Shown here in pieces: positions 1-7,643 of a stretch of DNA of 38,769 nucleotides. Below the pieces are notes generated by a model. It was not told the DNA's origin and made no database searches. It saw only the letters and a list, made by a program, of their open reading frames with translations. Location: positions 154,526-193,294 of the forward strand of contig JAIETH010000001.1 in the NCBI GenBank assembly GCA_019745315.1. The letters are read 5' to 3'. The translations under genes and the position numbers were made by a program. Source of the stretch: Patescibacteria group bacterium. Lineage in GTDB: Bacteria > Patescibacteriota > Minisyncoccia > Phycocordibacterales > UBA918. The number at the start of each line of letters is the position of its first letter. Within the stretch, counting starts at the first letter, position 1.

Positions 1-1
1 T

Positions 2-604
2 TCAGGACCAAAATACAAGATTTGTAAACGACTCGGAGGAGCTGTTTTTGAGAAGTGTCAGACACAGAAGTTTTCTCTATCTGAAGCAAAAGCAGGGAAG
101 CGTAAGCTTAAGCACGGTGGTCAGCCAAGTGACTACAAGCGCCAGCTTATTGAGAAACAGAAAATGCGTTTTTCATATGGTATCTCAGAGAAGCAGCTTT
201 CTCGCTACGTTGAAGAATCTATGGAGCACAGCAAAGACCCTGTAGCAGCTCTTGTTGGTCGCCTTGAAACACGTCTTGATAACGTGGTGTACCGTCTAGG
301 ACTCGCGAAGACTCGTCGTCTTGCTCGTCAGCTCGTATCTCACGGACATATCCTCCTTAACAACAAGCGATTGACTATTCCTTCTCACCAGGTGCGCATG
401 AATGACGTTGTGTCAGTGCGTGAAGGAAGTAAGAGTAGTCCTCTTTTCATGAATCTTGTAGAGCGAACAGAGCTCGCAAGTATTCCTACATGGCTTCGTA
501 TAGATCTTGCTGCTATTTCTGGTCAGGTTATTTCAAACCCAGAATACACACAGGCTGGCTCGATCTTCGATCCGGATCAGGTGTTTGAGTATTACAGCAG
601 GTAA
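2..604 (+). CDS. rpsD: 30S ribosomal protein S4 (5' truncated by window edge)
   Basis: Small-subunit primary 16S rRNA-binding protein S4. The frame is open from base 2, so the start codon lies just before the window; 200 residues are visible, against about 205 for the usual family length. The N-terminal part reads SGPKYKICKRLG, followed by the conserved GGQPSDYKRQLIEKQK region. The S4 RNA-binding fold spans roughly residues 95-155 (RLDNVVYRLGLAKTRRLARQ, then the HGHILLNNKR segment). An internal ATG at 164 would remove the conserved N-terminus and is not the start. It begins the familiar rpsD-rpoA-rplQ order. Identification is secure from sequence and neighbours. Confidence 0.97.
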   Translation, partial: SGPKYKICKRLGGAVFEKCQTQKFSLSEAKAGKRKLKHGGQPSDYKRQLIEKQKMRFSYGISEKQLSRYVEESMEHSKDPVAALVGRLETRLDNVVYRLGLAKTRRLARQLVSHGHILLNNKRLTIPSHQVRMNDVVSVREGSKSSPLFMNLVERTELASIPTWLRIDLAAISGQVISNPEYTQAGSIFDPDQVFEYYSR

Positions 605-625
605 TTTTTGTAAATAAGTTAACAG

Positions 626-631
626 TATAAT
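626..631 (+). promoter_or_regulatory. putative -10 box (TATAAT) for rpoA
   Basis: A perfect TATAAT ends 9 bases before the rpoA ATG. No convincing -35 lies at the right spacing. The 36-base rpsD-rpoA gap has no SD sequence. It may be a weak internal promoter giving an almost leaderless rpoA mRNA, or a chance match in AT-rich DNA. Confidence 0.4.
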
Positions 632-640
632 TTTTAGCGT

Positions 641-1600
641 ATGCTTGAAACAAATGTAGCACTACCTTCAAAGCCACGTATCGTCAAAGAAGACGAGTTT
701 TCGGGTGTCTATGAAATAGACGGTCTGTATCCTGGATACGGACATACGCTTGGTAACTCACTCCGTCGCATAATCCTTTCTTCTCTACCCGGAGCTGCGA
801 TCACTCAGGTGAAGATTGAGGGTGTGTCTCATGAGTTTTCTACTATGGAAGGAGTAAAAGAGGATGTTATTTCTATCCTCCTCAACCTCAAGCGTATCCG
901 TCTTGCGCTTCATACGCACGAACCACTTAAAATCACTCTTAAGAAGAGCGGTATTGGTTTTGTAACAGCTAAAGATATTACTGTCCCAAGCCAGGTTGAA
1001 GTTCTCAATCCTGAGCAGCCAATTGCAGAATTGACTTCAAAGAATTCTCTCCTTGAAATCGAGATGACTGTAGAGCAAGGTCTTGGATACGTTCCTCGTG
1101 ATATTCACCAGAAAGAAAAGGTAGACATTGGAGTTATTGCGCTTGATGCAGTATTTACTCCTGTGCGTCGCGTAAACTATGAAGTAGAAAATATGCGTGT
1201 GGGAGACCGAACAGACTATAACCGTCTCCGTGTATTTCTTGAGACAGACGGAACAATATCTCCTCGTCAGGCTCTTGAGCGTTCTATTGAAATCATGATT
1301 CACCAGCTTAAGGCGGTAATCGGTTTCCAAGAAGCGGTTATTGAGGAGTCAGTAGCCTCTGACGAAGAGGATAAGGATGACGAAAAATCTCTCGACAATG
1401 ACATTTTGAAGACTCGTATTGAGACACTTGATCTCTCTATGCGTACACAAAATGCACTTGCAGAGGCAAATATCAGAACGATTGGCGGACTTGTTCGAAA
1501 GAAAAAAGATGATATCCTTGCGCTTGATGGTATTGGAAAGAAGGGTCTTGATGAGATCACAGCCATCCTCAAGGGATTTAACGTCTCATTCAAAGACTAA
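641..1600 (+). CDS. rpoA: DNA-directed RNA polymerase subunit alpha
   Basis: Alpha subunit; its dimer nucleates assembly of the core enzyme, and its C-terminal domain contacts UP elements and activators. The N-terminal domain shows the hallmark GHTLGNSLRRIILSSLPG near residues 35-55. An acidic linker (SDEEDKDDEKS, about 240-251) leads to the alpha-CTD with helix-hairpin-helix character (LSMRTQNALAEANIRTIGGL and LDGIGKKGLDEI). The length of 319 residues is normal. It sits 36 bases after rpsD and 27 before rplQ. No SD is visible; the ATG is chosen because the conserved N-terminus begins directly after it. Confidence 0.98.
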   Translation: MLETNVALPSKPRIVKEDEFSGVYEIDGLYPGYGHTLGNSLRRIILSSLPGAAITQVKIEGVSHEFSTMEGVKEDVISILLNLKRIRLALHTHEPLKITLKKSGIGFVTAKDITVPSQVEVLNPEQPIAELTSKNSLLEIEMTVEQGLGYVPRDIHQKEKVDIGVIALDAVFTPVRRVNYEVENMRVGDRTDYNRLRVFLETDGTISPRQALERSIEIMIHQLKAVIGFQEAVIEESVASDEEDKDDEKSLDNDILKTRIETLDLSMRTQNALAEANIRTIGGLVRKKKDDILALDGIGKKGLDEITAILKGFNVSFKD

Positions 1601-1627
1601 TTCCATTCCGAAACTAAAAACAATACT

Positions 1628-1981
1628 ATGCGGCACCACAATGCAAACAGAATATTCGGACGAGATAAGGATGAACGCCGTGCTCTTATGCGTGGTCTTG
1701 CAAAGTCTTTGATCCTTCATGAAAAGATTACAACAACTGAAGCTAAGGCTAAGGAGCTCCGTCCGTTTGCTGAGAAGCTTGTAACTGCGGCAAAACTTGA
1801 TACTCTTGCAGCACGTCGTCGTGTACTTTCTACTCTCGGACAGCCTGAGGCTGATGTAGTACAAAAGCTCTTCAGCATCATTGCTCCAAAGTATAAAGAA
1901 CGACAAGGTGGGTACACTCGTGTCGTTAAGATGGGGCGTACCAAGGCGGGACGCGATGAGGCAGTCATTGAATTTGTATAA
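1628..1981 (+). CDS. rplQ: 50S ribosomal protein L17
   Basis: Large-subunit protein L17, located near the peptide exit tunnel. The 117 residues carry the diagnostic N-terminus [20 protein letters not shown] followed by [24 protein letters not shown], and a C-terminal [19 protein letters not shown] block. It follows rpoA by 27 bases and precedes the rplM start by a single base, so it is translated from the same message. There is no SD before its ATG. Confidence 0.98.
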   Translation: MRHHNANRIFGRDKDERRALMRGLAKSLILHEKITTTEAKAKELRPFAEKLVTAAKLDTLAARRRVLSTLGQPEADVVQKLFSIIAPKYKERQGGYTRVVKMGRTKAGRDEAVIEFV

Positions 1982-1982
1982 T

Positions 1983-2348
1983 ATGGAAACAACAGAGACT
2001 AAAAAAGAATATATTGTAGACGCAACTGGAAAGCGTCTCGGGCATGTTGCTACAGAGGTAGCGGCTCTCCTCATTGGTAAGAACTTGACTGACTTCGTGC
2101 GCTACAAGTCTCCAGAGGTTACTGTAAAAATCACAAATGCGCGTCTTTTGGATATTTCTGAAAAGAAGGCTATGCAAGAGACATACCAGACCTACTCTGG
2201 TCACCCAGGAGGTCAGAAGGTAGAAACACTTGGACACCTTGCAACACGTCGTGGATACGGAGAAGTATTGCGTCGCACCATTGGAGGAATGCTTCCAAAG
2301 AACAAGCTTCGCGATGTCCGTCTTAAAAATCTAATTATCACCGAGTAA
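1983..2348 (+). CDS. rplM: 50S ribosomal protein L13
   Basis: Large-subunit assembly protein L13. The frame stays open upstream to 1881, but that part overlaps rplQ. The ATG at 1983, one base after the rplQ stop, gives METTETKKEYIVDATGKRLG, which aligns with the usual L13 start (the W-x-V-D-A-x-G-x-x-L-G region, here YIVDATGKRLG). Later family blocks are TYSGHPGG and the RRTIGGMLPKNKLRD segment. At 121 residues it is about 20 shorter than E. coli L13 (142), with the loss mainly at the C-terminus and in the central loop. rplM-rpsI is a near-universal pair, and rpsI starts 8 bases later. Confidence 0.97.
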   Translation: METTETKKEYIVDATGKRLGHVATEVAALLIGKNLTDFVRYKSPEVTVKITNARLLDISEKKAMQETYQTYSGHPGGQKVETLGHLATRRGYGEVLRRTIGGMLPKNKLRDVRLKNLIITE

Positions 2349-2356
2349 ATTCTGTT

Positions 2357-2764
2357 ATGGCGACTAAATCAGCAACACCGTATATCGAAGCAGTAGGACG
2401 CAGAAAGACTGCGACTGCTCGTGTGCGCATAACTCCTTCAAAGGAAACCACAGTTGTGGTTAACGAGAAGTCACTCCAGGACTACTTCGGTCTTTTAAAT
2501 CTTTCTCACGTAGTACTTTCAGTATTTAAAGTTGAAGATACTATTGGAAACTATACTGTTACAGCTCGCGTAAGCGGAGGAGGTCTTTCTTCTCAAGCTG
2601 AATCAATTCGTCTTGGTATTGCTCGCGCATTGGTTAAGGAAACTCCTGATCGTCGCAAGCCACTTAAGAAGGAAGGATACCTTAAGCGTGATCCTCGAAG
2701 TAAGGAGCGAAAGAAGTTCGGTCTCCGTAAAGCTCGAAGACGCCCACAGTGGTCAAAACGCTAA
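2357..2764 (+). CDS. rpsI: 30S ribosomal protein S9
   Basis: Small-subunit protein S9, whose C-terminal tail reaches the P-site tRNA. The 135 residues show the family start YIEAVGRRKTATARVRI, the central VSGGGLSSQAESIRLGIARAL block, and the invariant basic tail ending QWSKR (usually QFSKR). It is the last gene of the ribosomal operon: the stop codon runs straight into a strong intrinsic terminator. Confidence 0.98.
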   Translation: MATKSATPYIEAVGRRKTATARVRITPSKETTVVVNEKSLQDYFGLLNLSHVVLSVFKVEDTIGNYTVTARVSGGGLSSQAESIRLGIARALVKETPDRRKPLKKEGYLKRDPRSKERKKFGLRKARRRPQWSKR

Positions 2765-2766
2765 AA

Positions 2767-2792
2767 AAAAGAGTCGCCAATGCGACTCTTTT
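2767..2792 (+). terminator. Intrinsic terminator after rpsI
   Basis: A perfect 11-bp stem AAAAGAGTCGC / GCGACTCTTTT with a CAAT loop, starting two bases after the rpsI stop. The T-rich right arm is followed by more T-rich sequence. The A-rich left arm would also allow termination of transcripts from the other strand. Confidence 0.9.
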
Positions 2793-2799
2793 GCGTTTT

Positions 2800-2935
2800 G
2801 ACGAGCGCAGCCATATCGCTTTTGCGATGGCGAGCTGGGGTCGAGAGCACTTAGCATAAATGCGAATACTTGGAGCATTTTGCTTAGTGACTCGTGACCG
2901 AAAAGATAAGGGTCGCCGGGAAGCGCTAAAAAATA
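2800..2935. other. Structured intergenic segment of unknown function
   Basis: This gene-free stretch between rpsI and grpE is richer in GC than its flanks and holds two foldable elements. One is a short stem GCC(AT)ATCGC-TTTT-GCGATGGC near 2810-2832. The other is a long imperfect inverted repeat at 2845-2893, with arms of about 19 bases around the loop GAATACTTGGA. No T-run follows the larger repeat, so it is not an ordinary terminator. A minus-strand open frame crosses it but has no family features. It could be a small structured RNA or a repeat element. Confidence 0.35.
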
Positions 2936-2979
2936 TCTCTACGTACCTCTTTTTATTTAAAGCCAGTAAAGACTTCTGT

Positions 2980-3008
2980 TTGACTGCAACCAAAAATCGA
3001 TTTATAAT
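2980..3008 (+). promoter_or_regulatory. Sigma70-type promoter for grpE-dnaK
   Basis: A TTGACT -35 box (2980-2985) and a perfect TATAAT -10 box (3003-3008) are separated by exactly 17 bases. The expected start of transcription, about 3015, is only about two bases before the first grpE ATG, so the message is nearly leaderless. No CIRCE inverted repeat (HrcA operator) is visible around it. Confidence 0.85.
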
Positions 3009-3016
3009 ACCGACCT

Positions 3017-3610
3017 ATGATGATCTTTAATGAAAAAGAACACGAAGACCTAGAAGTCACAGAAGAGGAATTTTCTGCAGACGGAGATAGTGCGTACGAC
3101 GATGTTGATGAAACTGAAGGAGACGCTCTTGCTCGGATAAAAAAACTGAAAGAAGAACTAAAAAAGTGTAACGCTGAGAAAAAAGAATATCTCGACGGGT
3201 GGCAGCGCACCAAGGCAGACTACCTTAACAGCAAGAAGCGACACGACGATGAGCGTGGTCAAAATGCAGTTCGGTCAGAAATTAATCTCATTGAAAAGAT
3301 CTTGCCACTGTGTGATAGTTTCGACATGGCACTCGCTCATGAAGATGCTGGAGGAGAGGCGAATGTGTGGAAAACTGGCTTTGTGCAGATTCACTCGCAA
3401 TTAAAATCAATTCTGGCAGATTTTAAAGTAACAGAGATTGCTGCAGAGGGGGCTCACTTTGACCCGTATAAGCACGAAGCACTTTCAAGTATCGCAGTAG
3501 ATAGCGAAATGAAACATGACATGGTTATAAGCGTATTACAGAAGGGGTACATGCGGGGTGATACACTGCTGCGACCCGCAAAGGTTGTGATCGGAGTATA
3601 CGGAGAGTAA
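3017..3610 (+). CDS. grpE: Nucleotide exchange factor GrpE
   Basis: Cytoplasmic exchange factor that releases ADP from DnaK during the chaperone cycle. The 197 residues have an acidic disordered N-terminus (about 1-35), a charged coiled coil (DALARIKKLKEELKKCNAEK, about 36-80) and the beta-domain with FDPYKHEALS and a C-terminal LLRPAKVVIGVYGE that matches the family ending. Two ATGs are adjacent (3017 and 3020); a promoter immediately upstream leaves room for only a 0-5 base leader. dnaK follows 24 bases downstream. Identification is firm. Confidence 0.95.
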   Translation: MMIFNEKEHEDLEVTEEEFSADGDSAYDDVDETEGDALARIKKLKEELKKCNAEKKEYLDGWQRTKADYLNSKKRHDDERGQNAVRSEINLIEKILPLCDSFDMALAHEDAGGEANVWKTGFVQIHSQLKSILADFKVTEIAAEGAHFDPYKHEALSSIAVDSEMKHDMVISVLQKGYMRGDTLLRPAKVVIGVYGE

Positions 3611-3634
3611 CTATTAGGATAATCATCATTCATT

Positions 3635-5521
3635 ATGGCAAAAATTCTTGGAATCGATCTTGGAACTACAAACTCAGCAATCGCTATCATTGAAGCGGGT
3701 GAGCCTCAAATTATTGAAAATACTGAAGGCAACCGTACAACGCCTTCTATTGTTGCTATTTCTAAGACAGGTGAGCGCCTTGTAGGACAAATTGCAAAGC
3801 GTCAGGCAGTAACCAATCCAAAAAATACTATCTACGGAATTAAGCGATTTATGGGACACAACTTCACTGATGAAGCTGTGCAAAAAGATCGTGATGTTGT
3901 TTCTTATGAAATAAAGCAGGGAGCAGATGGTGGTGTGATCGCGCATCTTGCAGATAAAGATTATCGACCTGAGGAGATTTCAGCGATGATTCTCTCTAAA
4001 CTCAAGGCGGATGCTGAAGCAAAACTTGGAGAGAAAATCACTGAAGCAGTCATCACTGTGCCTGCATACTTTAATGACGCACAACGCAAAGCAACACAGG
4101 ATGCTGGAAAGATCGCAGGTCTTGATGTAAAGCGAATTCTTAATGAACCGACTGCAGCAGCGCTTGCGTATGGATTTAATAAAAAGAAAGAAGAAAAGCT
4201 TATCGTTTTTGACTTCGGTGGAGGAACATTTGACGTTACCGTTCTCGAAGTAGGGGATGATGTGGTTGAGGTAAAAGCAACTGACGGAGACTCTCACATG
4301 GGAGGACGTGATATCGATCAGAAGATCGTGAAGTGGCTTATCGCTGAGTTTAAGAAATCTGAAGGTATCGATATAAGTAAGGATCCGCTTGCGCTGCAGC
4401 GTCTTGATGAGGCTGCTGAGAAGGCGAAGCATGAGCTTTCTACATCAACACAGACTGAAATCAATATTCCATTTGTGACGTCTGATGCAAATGGCCCAAA
4501 GCACCTTCTTTTGACATTGAGCCGTGCACAGCTTGAAGAGCTATCTCGTGAATTTATTGATCGTTCAATCGAGATCACAAAGCGCGCACTTGAAGCGTCA
4601 CCATTCTCAATTACCGATATCGATGAAATCATTCTTGTTGGAGGGCAGACACGCATGCCTGCAATTCAGGACGCAGTAAAAACTCTCTTTGGTAAAGAAC
4701 CAAATCGTTCTATTAACCCTGATGAAGTGGTAGCCATTGGAGCCGCAATTCAGGCGGGTATTTTCCAGGGAGATATTAACGACATCACACTTGTAGACGT
4801 TATTCCACTTTCCCTTGGTATCGAAACACTTGGAGGAGTTGCGACAAAGATCATTGAGAAGAATACTCATATCCCAACAAAGAAAGAGCAGGTCTTTTCT
4901 ACTGCAGCTGACAATCAAACATCTGTAGAGATCCATGTCACACAAGGAGAGCGACCGATGGCAGCTGACAACAAGTCTCTTGGACGCTTTATCCTTGATG
5001 GTATTCCACCAGCGCCACGAGGTCTCCCACAGGTGCAGGTGACCTTTGATGTTGATAGTAATGGTGTGCTTTCGGTAACGGCAACTGACAAGACATCAGG
5101 TAAGGTGCAGTCAATTCGCATCGAAGCAAACTCAGGCCTCACACCAGCTGATATTGAGCGTATGACGGCGGACGCCGATGCTCATCGTGAGGAAGACGAA
5201 AAGCGAAAGAAGCTCATTGATGCAAAGAATATGGGTGAGCAGCTTGCATACACTGCAGAAAAGTCACTCGCAGATCACAAGGATAAAATCGGAGAAGATA
5301 TAAAGACAGCTGTTGAAACAAAGATTAAAGAATTGCGAGATGCGATAGCAGGTACCTCTCACGAAGCAATCGAAGCAGCCACACAAGCACTCTCTGTTGA
5401 AATGCAAAAGATTGGAGAGGCAGTATCAAAAGGTGGTGCGCAACCTCAAAATACTCCAGGGACTGATACAAAAGAGGGTGACGAACCAATACGAGACGCA
5501 GACGTGAATCCACAAGCGTAA
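3635..5521 (+). CDS. dnaK: Molecular chaperone DnaK (Hsp70)
   Basis: ATP-dependent Hsp70 chaperone. The 628-residue length is normal. The nucleotide-binding domain begins [13 protein letters not shown] (phosphate loop 1), contains the linker-proximal signature [15 protein letters not shown] around residues 190-205 and [12 protein letters not shown] near 335. The substrate-binding domain follows [13 protein letters not shown], and a helical lid leads to an acidic Q/P-rich tail. It is preceded by grpE and followed by dnaJ, the usual partners. A GATAAT sequence 11 bases upstream of the ATG may be an additional weak promoter; no SD is present. Confidence 0.98.
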   Translation: MAKILGIDLGTTNSAIAIIEAGEPQIIENTEGNRTTPSIVAISKTGERLVGQIAKRQAVTNPKNTIYGIKRFMGHNFTDEAVQKDRDVVSYEIKQGADGGVIAHLADKDYRPEEISAMILSKLKADAEAKLGEKITEAVITVPAYFNDAQRKATQDAGKIAGLDVKRILNEPTAAALAYGFNKKKEEKLIVFDFGGGTFDVTVLEVGDDVVEVKATDGDSHMGGRDIDQKIVKWLIAEFKKSEGIDISKDPLALQRLDEAAEKAKHELSTSTQTEINIPFVTSDANGPKHLLLTLSRAQLEELSREFIDRSIEITKRALEASPFSITDIDEIILVGGQTRMPAIQDAVKTLFGKEPNRSINPDEVVAIGAAIQAGIFQGDINDITLVDVIPLSLGIETLGGVATKIIEKNTHIPTKKEQVFSTAADNQTSVEIHVTQGERPMAADNKSLGRFILDGIPPAPRGLPQVQVTFDVDSNGVLSVTATDKTSGKVQSIRIEANSGLTPADIERMTADADAHREEDEKRKKLIDAKNMGEQLAYTAEKSLADHKDKIGEDIKTAVETKIKELRDAIAGTSHEAIEAATQALSVEMQKIGEAVSKGGAQPQNTPGTDTKEGDEPIRDADVNPQA

Positions 5522-5574
5522 TTTAGCAGTCTATTTTCCCGCTTCGTACTTGATGTGCGGAAACAATCTAATTG

Positions 5575-5583
5575 TGGCATAAT
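5575..5583 (+). promoter_or_regulatory. Putative extended -10 promoter for dnaJ
   Basis: TGG-CATAAT is an extended -10 box ending 11 bases before the dnaJ ATG, in the 73-base dnaK-dnaJ gap. No good -35 is present at 16-18 bases, which is typical of extended -10 promoters. It suggests that dnaJ can be transcribed separately from dnaK with a very short leader. Confidence 0.5.
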
Positions 5584-5594
5584 GCCGACTACAT

Positions 5595-6662
5595 ATGAAA
5601 GACTACTATGAAGTTCTCGGCGTAGAAAAAGGAGCGTCTCAAGACGAGGTTAAAAAAGCGTTTCGAAAACTTGCGAGCAAGTATCACCCTGATAAAAAAA
5701 CAGGAGATGAGGCGCGTTTCAAAGAAATAAGCGAAGCATACGCAGTTCTTTCTGATGAAAAGAAACGATCTGAATACGATACATACGGGCGTTCGTTTAG
5801 TGGTGGCGGAGGACAGCAGGGTGGTGGAGGTTTCGGTGGGTTTGGTTTTGGTGGACAAGGTGCGCAAGGTTTTGAGTTTGATCTCGGAGATATTTTTAAT
5901 GGCTTCGGAGATATCTTTGGAGGAGGTGGTGGACAAGGAAAACCGCGCGGGCGTGATATTTCTATTGATATAGAAATTCCTTTTAAAGAATCAGTATTCG
6001 GAACCAAGCGTTCAGTACTCCTCACTAAAAATTCTACGTGTGATACCTGTACAGGAAGTGGAGCTGCTCCAGGTTCTTCGATGCAGACATGTGCTACTTG
6101 TAACGGAAATGGTAAGGTGCGAGAAACTCGAGGTTCAGTCCTTGGATCATTCACTACCGTACGTCCATGTAATACCTGTCACGGCAAAGGACAGATACCA
6201 AAAGAAAAATGTGCTACCTGTAAGGGGCAGGGAGTCCTTAAAAAAGAAGAAGAAATTGCAATCACCATACCTCCAGGCATTGAAAATGGTGAGATGATTC
6301 GCATGACTGCACGCGGAGAAGCAATCCAAGCAGGGACTCCCGGAGATCTCTATATTAAAATTCATGTCACTCCACACAAGACGATTACGCGTGAAGGAGA
6401 TAATCTTCGTAGCACCATACACATTAAACTCACTGACGCACTTTTGGGTTCTGATTATTCTGTTGAAACGCTTGATGAGCCAACATCAATTCGTATTCCT
6501 GAAGGTGTAAAAAATGGAGAGGTACTTCGAATTCGTAACAAAGGTGTGAAAAGTGGTAGCGGTCGCGGAGACTTTTTAGTACGTGTAATGATCGATATTC
6601 CACAGAAACTTTCTCGTCGTGCACGCAAACTAGTTGAAGAATTGAAAGAAGAGGGCATATAA
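5595..6662 (+). CDS. dnaJ: Chaperone protein DnaJ (type I Hsp40)
   Basis: Co-chaperone that delivers substrates to DnaK and stimulates its ATPase. The 355 residues contain a J-domain with YHPDKKTG (HPD motif near residue 33), a Gly/Phe-rich linker (about 72-118), and a zinc-binding domain with four CxxCxGxG repeats ([32 protein letters not shown]). A C-terminal substrate-binding region ends in [17 protein letters not shown]. All features of a full type I DnaJ are present. The gene's last bases contain the promoter of the next gene. Confidence 0.97.
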   Translation: MKDYYEVLGVEKGASQDEVKKAFRKLASKYHPDKKTGDEARFKEISEAYAVLSDEKKRSEYDTYGRSFSGGGGQQGGGGFGGFGFGGQGAQGFEFDLGDIFNGFGDIFGGGGGQGKPRGRDISIDIEIPFKESVFGTKRSVLLTKNSTCDTCTGSGAAPGSSMQTCATCNGNGKVRETRGSVLGSFTTVRPCNTCHGKGQIPKEKCATCKGQGVLKKEEEIAITIPPGIENGEMIRMTARGEAIQAGTPGDLYIKIHVTPHKTITREGDNLRSTIHIKLTDALLGSDYSVETLDEPTSIRIPEGVKNGEVLRIRNKGVKSGSGRGDFLVRVMIDIPQKLSRRARKLVEELKEEGI

Positions 6663-6663
6663 T
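6634..6663 (+). promoter_or_regulatory. Promoter embedded in the 3' end of dnaJ
   Basis: TTGAAG (6634-6639) and a perfect TATAAT (6658-6663) are spaced by 18 bases. The -10 ends 6 bases before the ATG at 6670, so the expected first transcribed base is the A of the start codon, giving a leaderless mRNA. A GAGG sequence also lies between the box and the ATG, so an SD role for a longer dnaJ-derived transcript is possible. Confidence 0.65.
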
Positions 6664-6669
6664 AGAGGA

Positions 6670-7155
6670 ATGGAATTTGCCACAGTCCTTGTCTATATAA
6701 AAAGCGCACTTGTGCCGCTGATTATTTTTGGTTCCCTTGTACTTTTCACAATGATCCGTGGTCGCCGCGCAACAACCAGTCTCATTCTCGGACTTTATTT
6801 TGCGCTCCTCATATCGCTGAAGTTTCCATACTACGAACGGCTCAATGAGATCTTTGGAAGAATGGCGTCGAGTGCAACAGTGAGCATCATAGTGTTCGCA
6901 GTATTCACCGTCATATTCTCACTCCTCATGGATCGACTGCTGTTTTATAGAATCGACGAAGGAGCGTTTCAAGGTCTTGGTAAAAAAATATTTCTCTCAC
7001 TTCTTGCAACCATTCTTGTTATGGTCTACAGCTACCATGTGCTTCCAATAACTAACTTAGTTGATCCAGGTGTGACGGCGAGTCTTCTTTTTTCGAGTAA
7101 TGAATACTTTTTCTGGTGGCTGATTGCGCCGCTCTTCGGACTCTTCTTTATTTAA
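6670..7155 (+). CDS. Small integral membrane protein, function unknown
   Basis: I do not recognise this 161-residue protein. It consists mostly of hydrophobic segments: about residues 8-27 (VYIKSALVPLIIFGSLVLFT), 33-50, 68-88 (TVSIIVFAVFTVIFSLLMD), 105-125 (IFLSLLATILVMVYSYHVL) and a C-terminal segment ending LIAPLFGLFFI, so four to five membrane spans. Basic residues (RGRRA near 30) follow the first span, suggesting a cytoplasmic loop there. It starts 7 bases after dnaJ, from its own predicted leaderless promoter. Similar small multi-span proteins are common orphans in CPR genomes; nothing ties it functionally to the chaperones. Confidence 0.8.
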   Translation: MEFATVLVYIKSALVPLIIFGSLVLFTMIRGRRATTSLILGLYFALLISLKFPYYERLNEIFGRMASSATVSIIVFAVFTVIFSLLMDRLLFYRIDEGAFQGLGKKIFLSLLATILVMVYSYHVLPITNLVDPGVTASLLFSSNEYFFWWLIAPLFGLFFI

Positions 7156-7181
7156 GTTATATTTAAAATAGGAAATAGAAA

Positions 7182-7206
7182 ACGCGAACCCTTGTGAGGT
7201 TCGCGT
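7182..7206 (-). terminator. Terminator of the left GC-rich cassette
   Basis: A perfect 9-bp stem ACGCGAACC / GGTTCGCGT with a 7-base loop. Read on the minus strand it is followed by TTTTC, and it lies 18 bases beyond the stop codon of the lipoprotein gene. It also faces the 3' end of the + strand membrane-protein gene and could serve both directions. Confidence 0.8.
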
Positions 7207-7224
7207 GTGGGCGAATGCCGCGTC

Positions 7225-7449
7225 TTATCGGCCGCCAGGACGCCAGACGGCTTCGCTGGCGGTGGGCGCCCGTCGCCATTCGCGGGTATCGATCACGCAG
7301 TTGCGCGTGCCCTCGAAGCCCGGACGGGTATCCGCGACGTAGCTCGTGCAGAGGTCACCGACCGTCGCTCGGCGAGAGGCGACCTGGTCTTGCGCGCTAC
7401 ATGCGCCAAGTGCCAGCAGTGCGGCGGGAATCAAGAACTTTTTCTTCAT
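7225..7449 (-). CDS. Small GC-rich putative lipoprotein with VGDLC motif (left cassette)
   Basis: I do not recognise a family. The frame is open from 7503, but the ATG at 7449 begins a classic lipoprotein signal: MKKK, a hydrophobic core, and a lipobox LGAC with Cys17. An SD-like GAGGGGG lies 9 bases upstream (7459-7465). The mature part is only about 58 residues, carries TVGDLC shortly after the lipidated Cys, one further Cys, and ends RPGGR. Sampled lines are about 70% GC against about 42% in dnaK, so the gene looks foreign. It has its own promoter and terminator and reads against its neighbours. The VGDLC codons are identical over 16 bases to those in the gene at 15278-16018. Plus-strand frames here lack export signals and are taken as shadows. 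Confidence 0.65.
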   Translation of the reverse strand: MKKKFLIPAALLALGACSAQDQVASRRATVGDLCTSYVADTRPGFEGTRNCVIDTREWRRAPTASEAVWRPGGR

Positions 7450-7498
7450 GTACCAAAACCCCCTCATACACCCATGAATGGTTCGTGGGTGAACTAAT

Positions 7499-7568
7499 AC
7501 CATAACTCATATAAAACAATATGTCAATATAGCTAATTTGACATAGTGCTATAGTATGTGGCTATAAA
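7499..7568. promoter_or_regulatory. Divergent promoters with inverted repeat TATGTCAA-N10-TTGACATA
   Basis: The two arms (7520-7527 and 7538-7545) each contain a perfect TTGACA -35 box facing outward. On the minus strand TTGACA is followed after 17 bases by TATGGT (7499-7504) and serves the lipoprotein gene. On the plus strand TTGACA is followed after 18 bases by CTATAA with an extended TGG (7559-7567) and serves the RHS gene. A protein binding the repeat would control both directions. Confidence 0.7.
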
Positions 7569-7643
7569 AATATGTGGGAAATCATCCCCTTACATAGAGG
7601 CGCAGGGTCGAGATCGGCCATCTTTGGTTTTGACAAAAAGTGT

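Noticed and set aside
1881..1982. Longer rplM frame starting inside rplQ
   Set aside because: The extra residues have no L13 similarity; the conserved start begins at 1983.
2682..2993. Minus-strand open frame between rpsI and grpE
   Set aside because: It overlaps rpsI and the terminator, and has no start signals or recognisable features.
5537..5567. Hairpin TTTCC(C)GC / GCGGAAA between dnaK and dnaJ as a terminator
   Set aside because: A bulged 7-bp stem with a long loop and no T-run.
7194..7505. Plus-strand open frames across the left GC-rich cassette
   Set aside because: Arg/Pro-rich low-complexity translations with no start signals, overlapping the lipoprotein gene on the other strand.
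7572..7643. Longer start for the RHS protein at ATG 7572
   Set aside because: It places 24 polar residues before a perfect signal peptide, and the predicted transcription start (about 7574) lies after this ATG.
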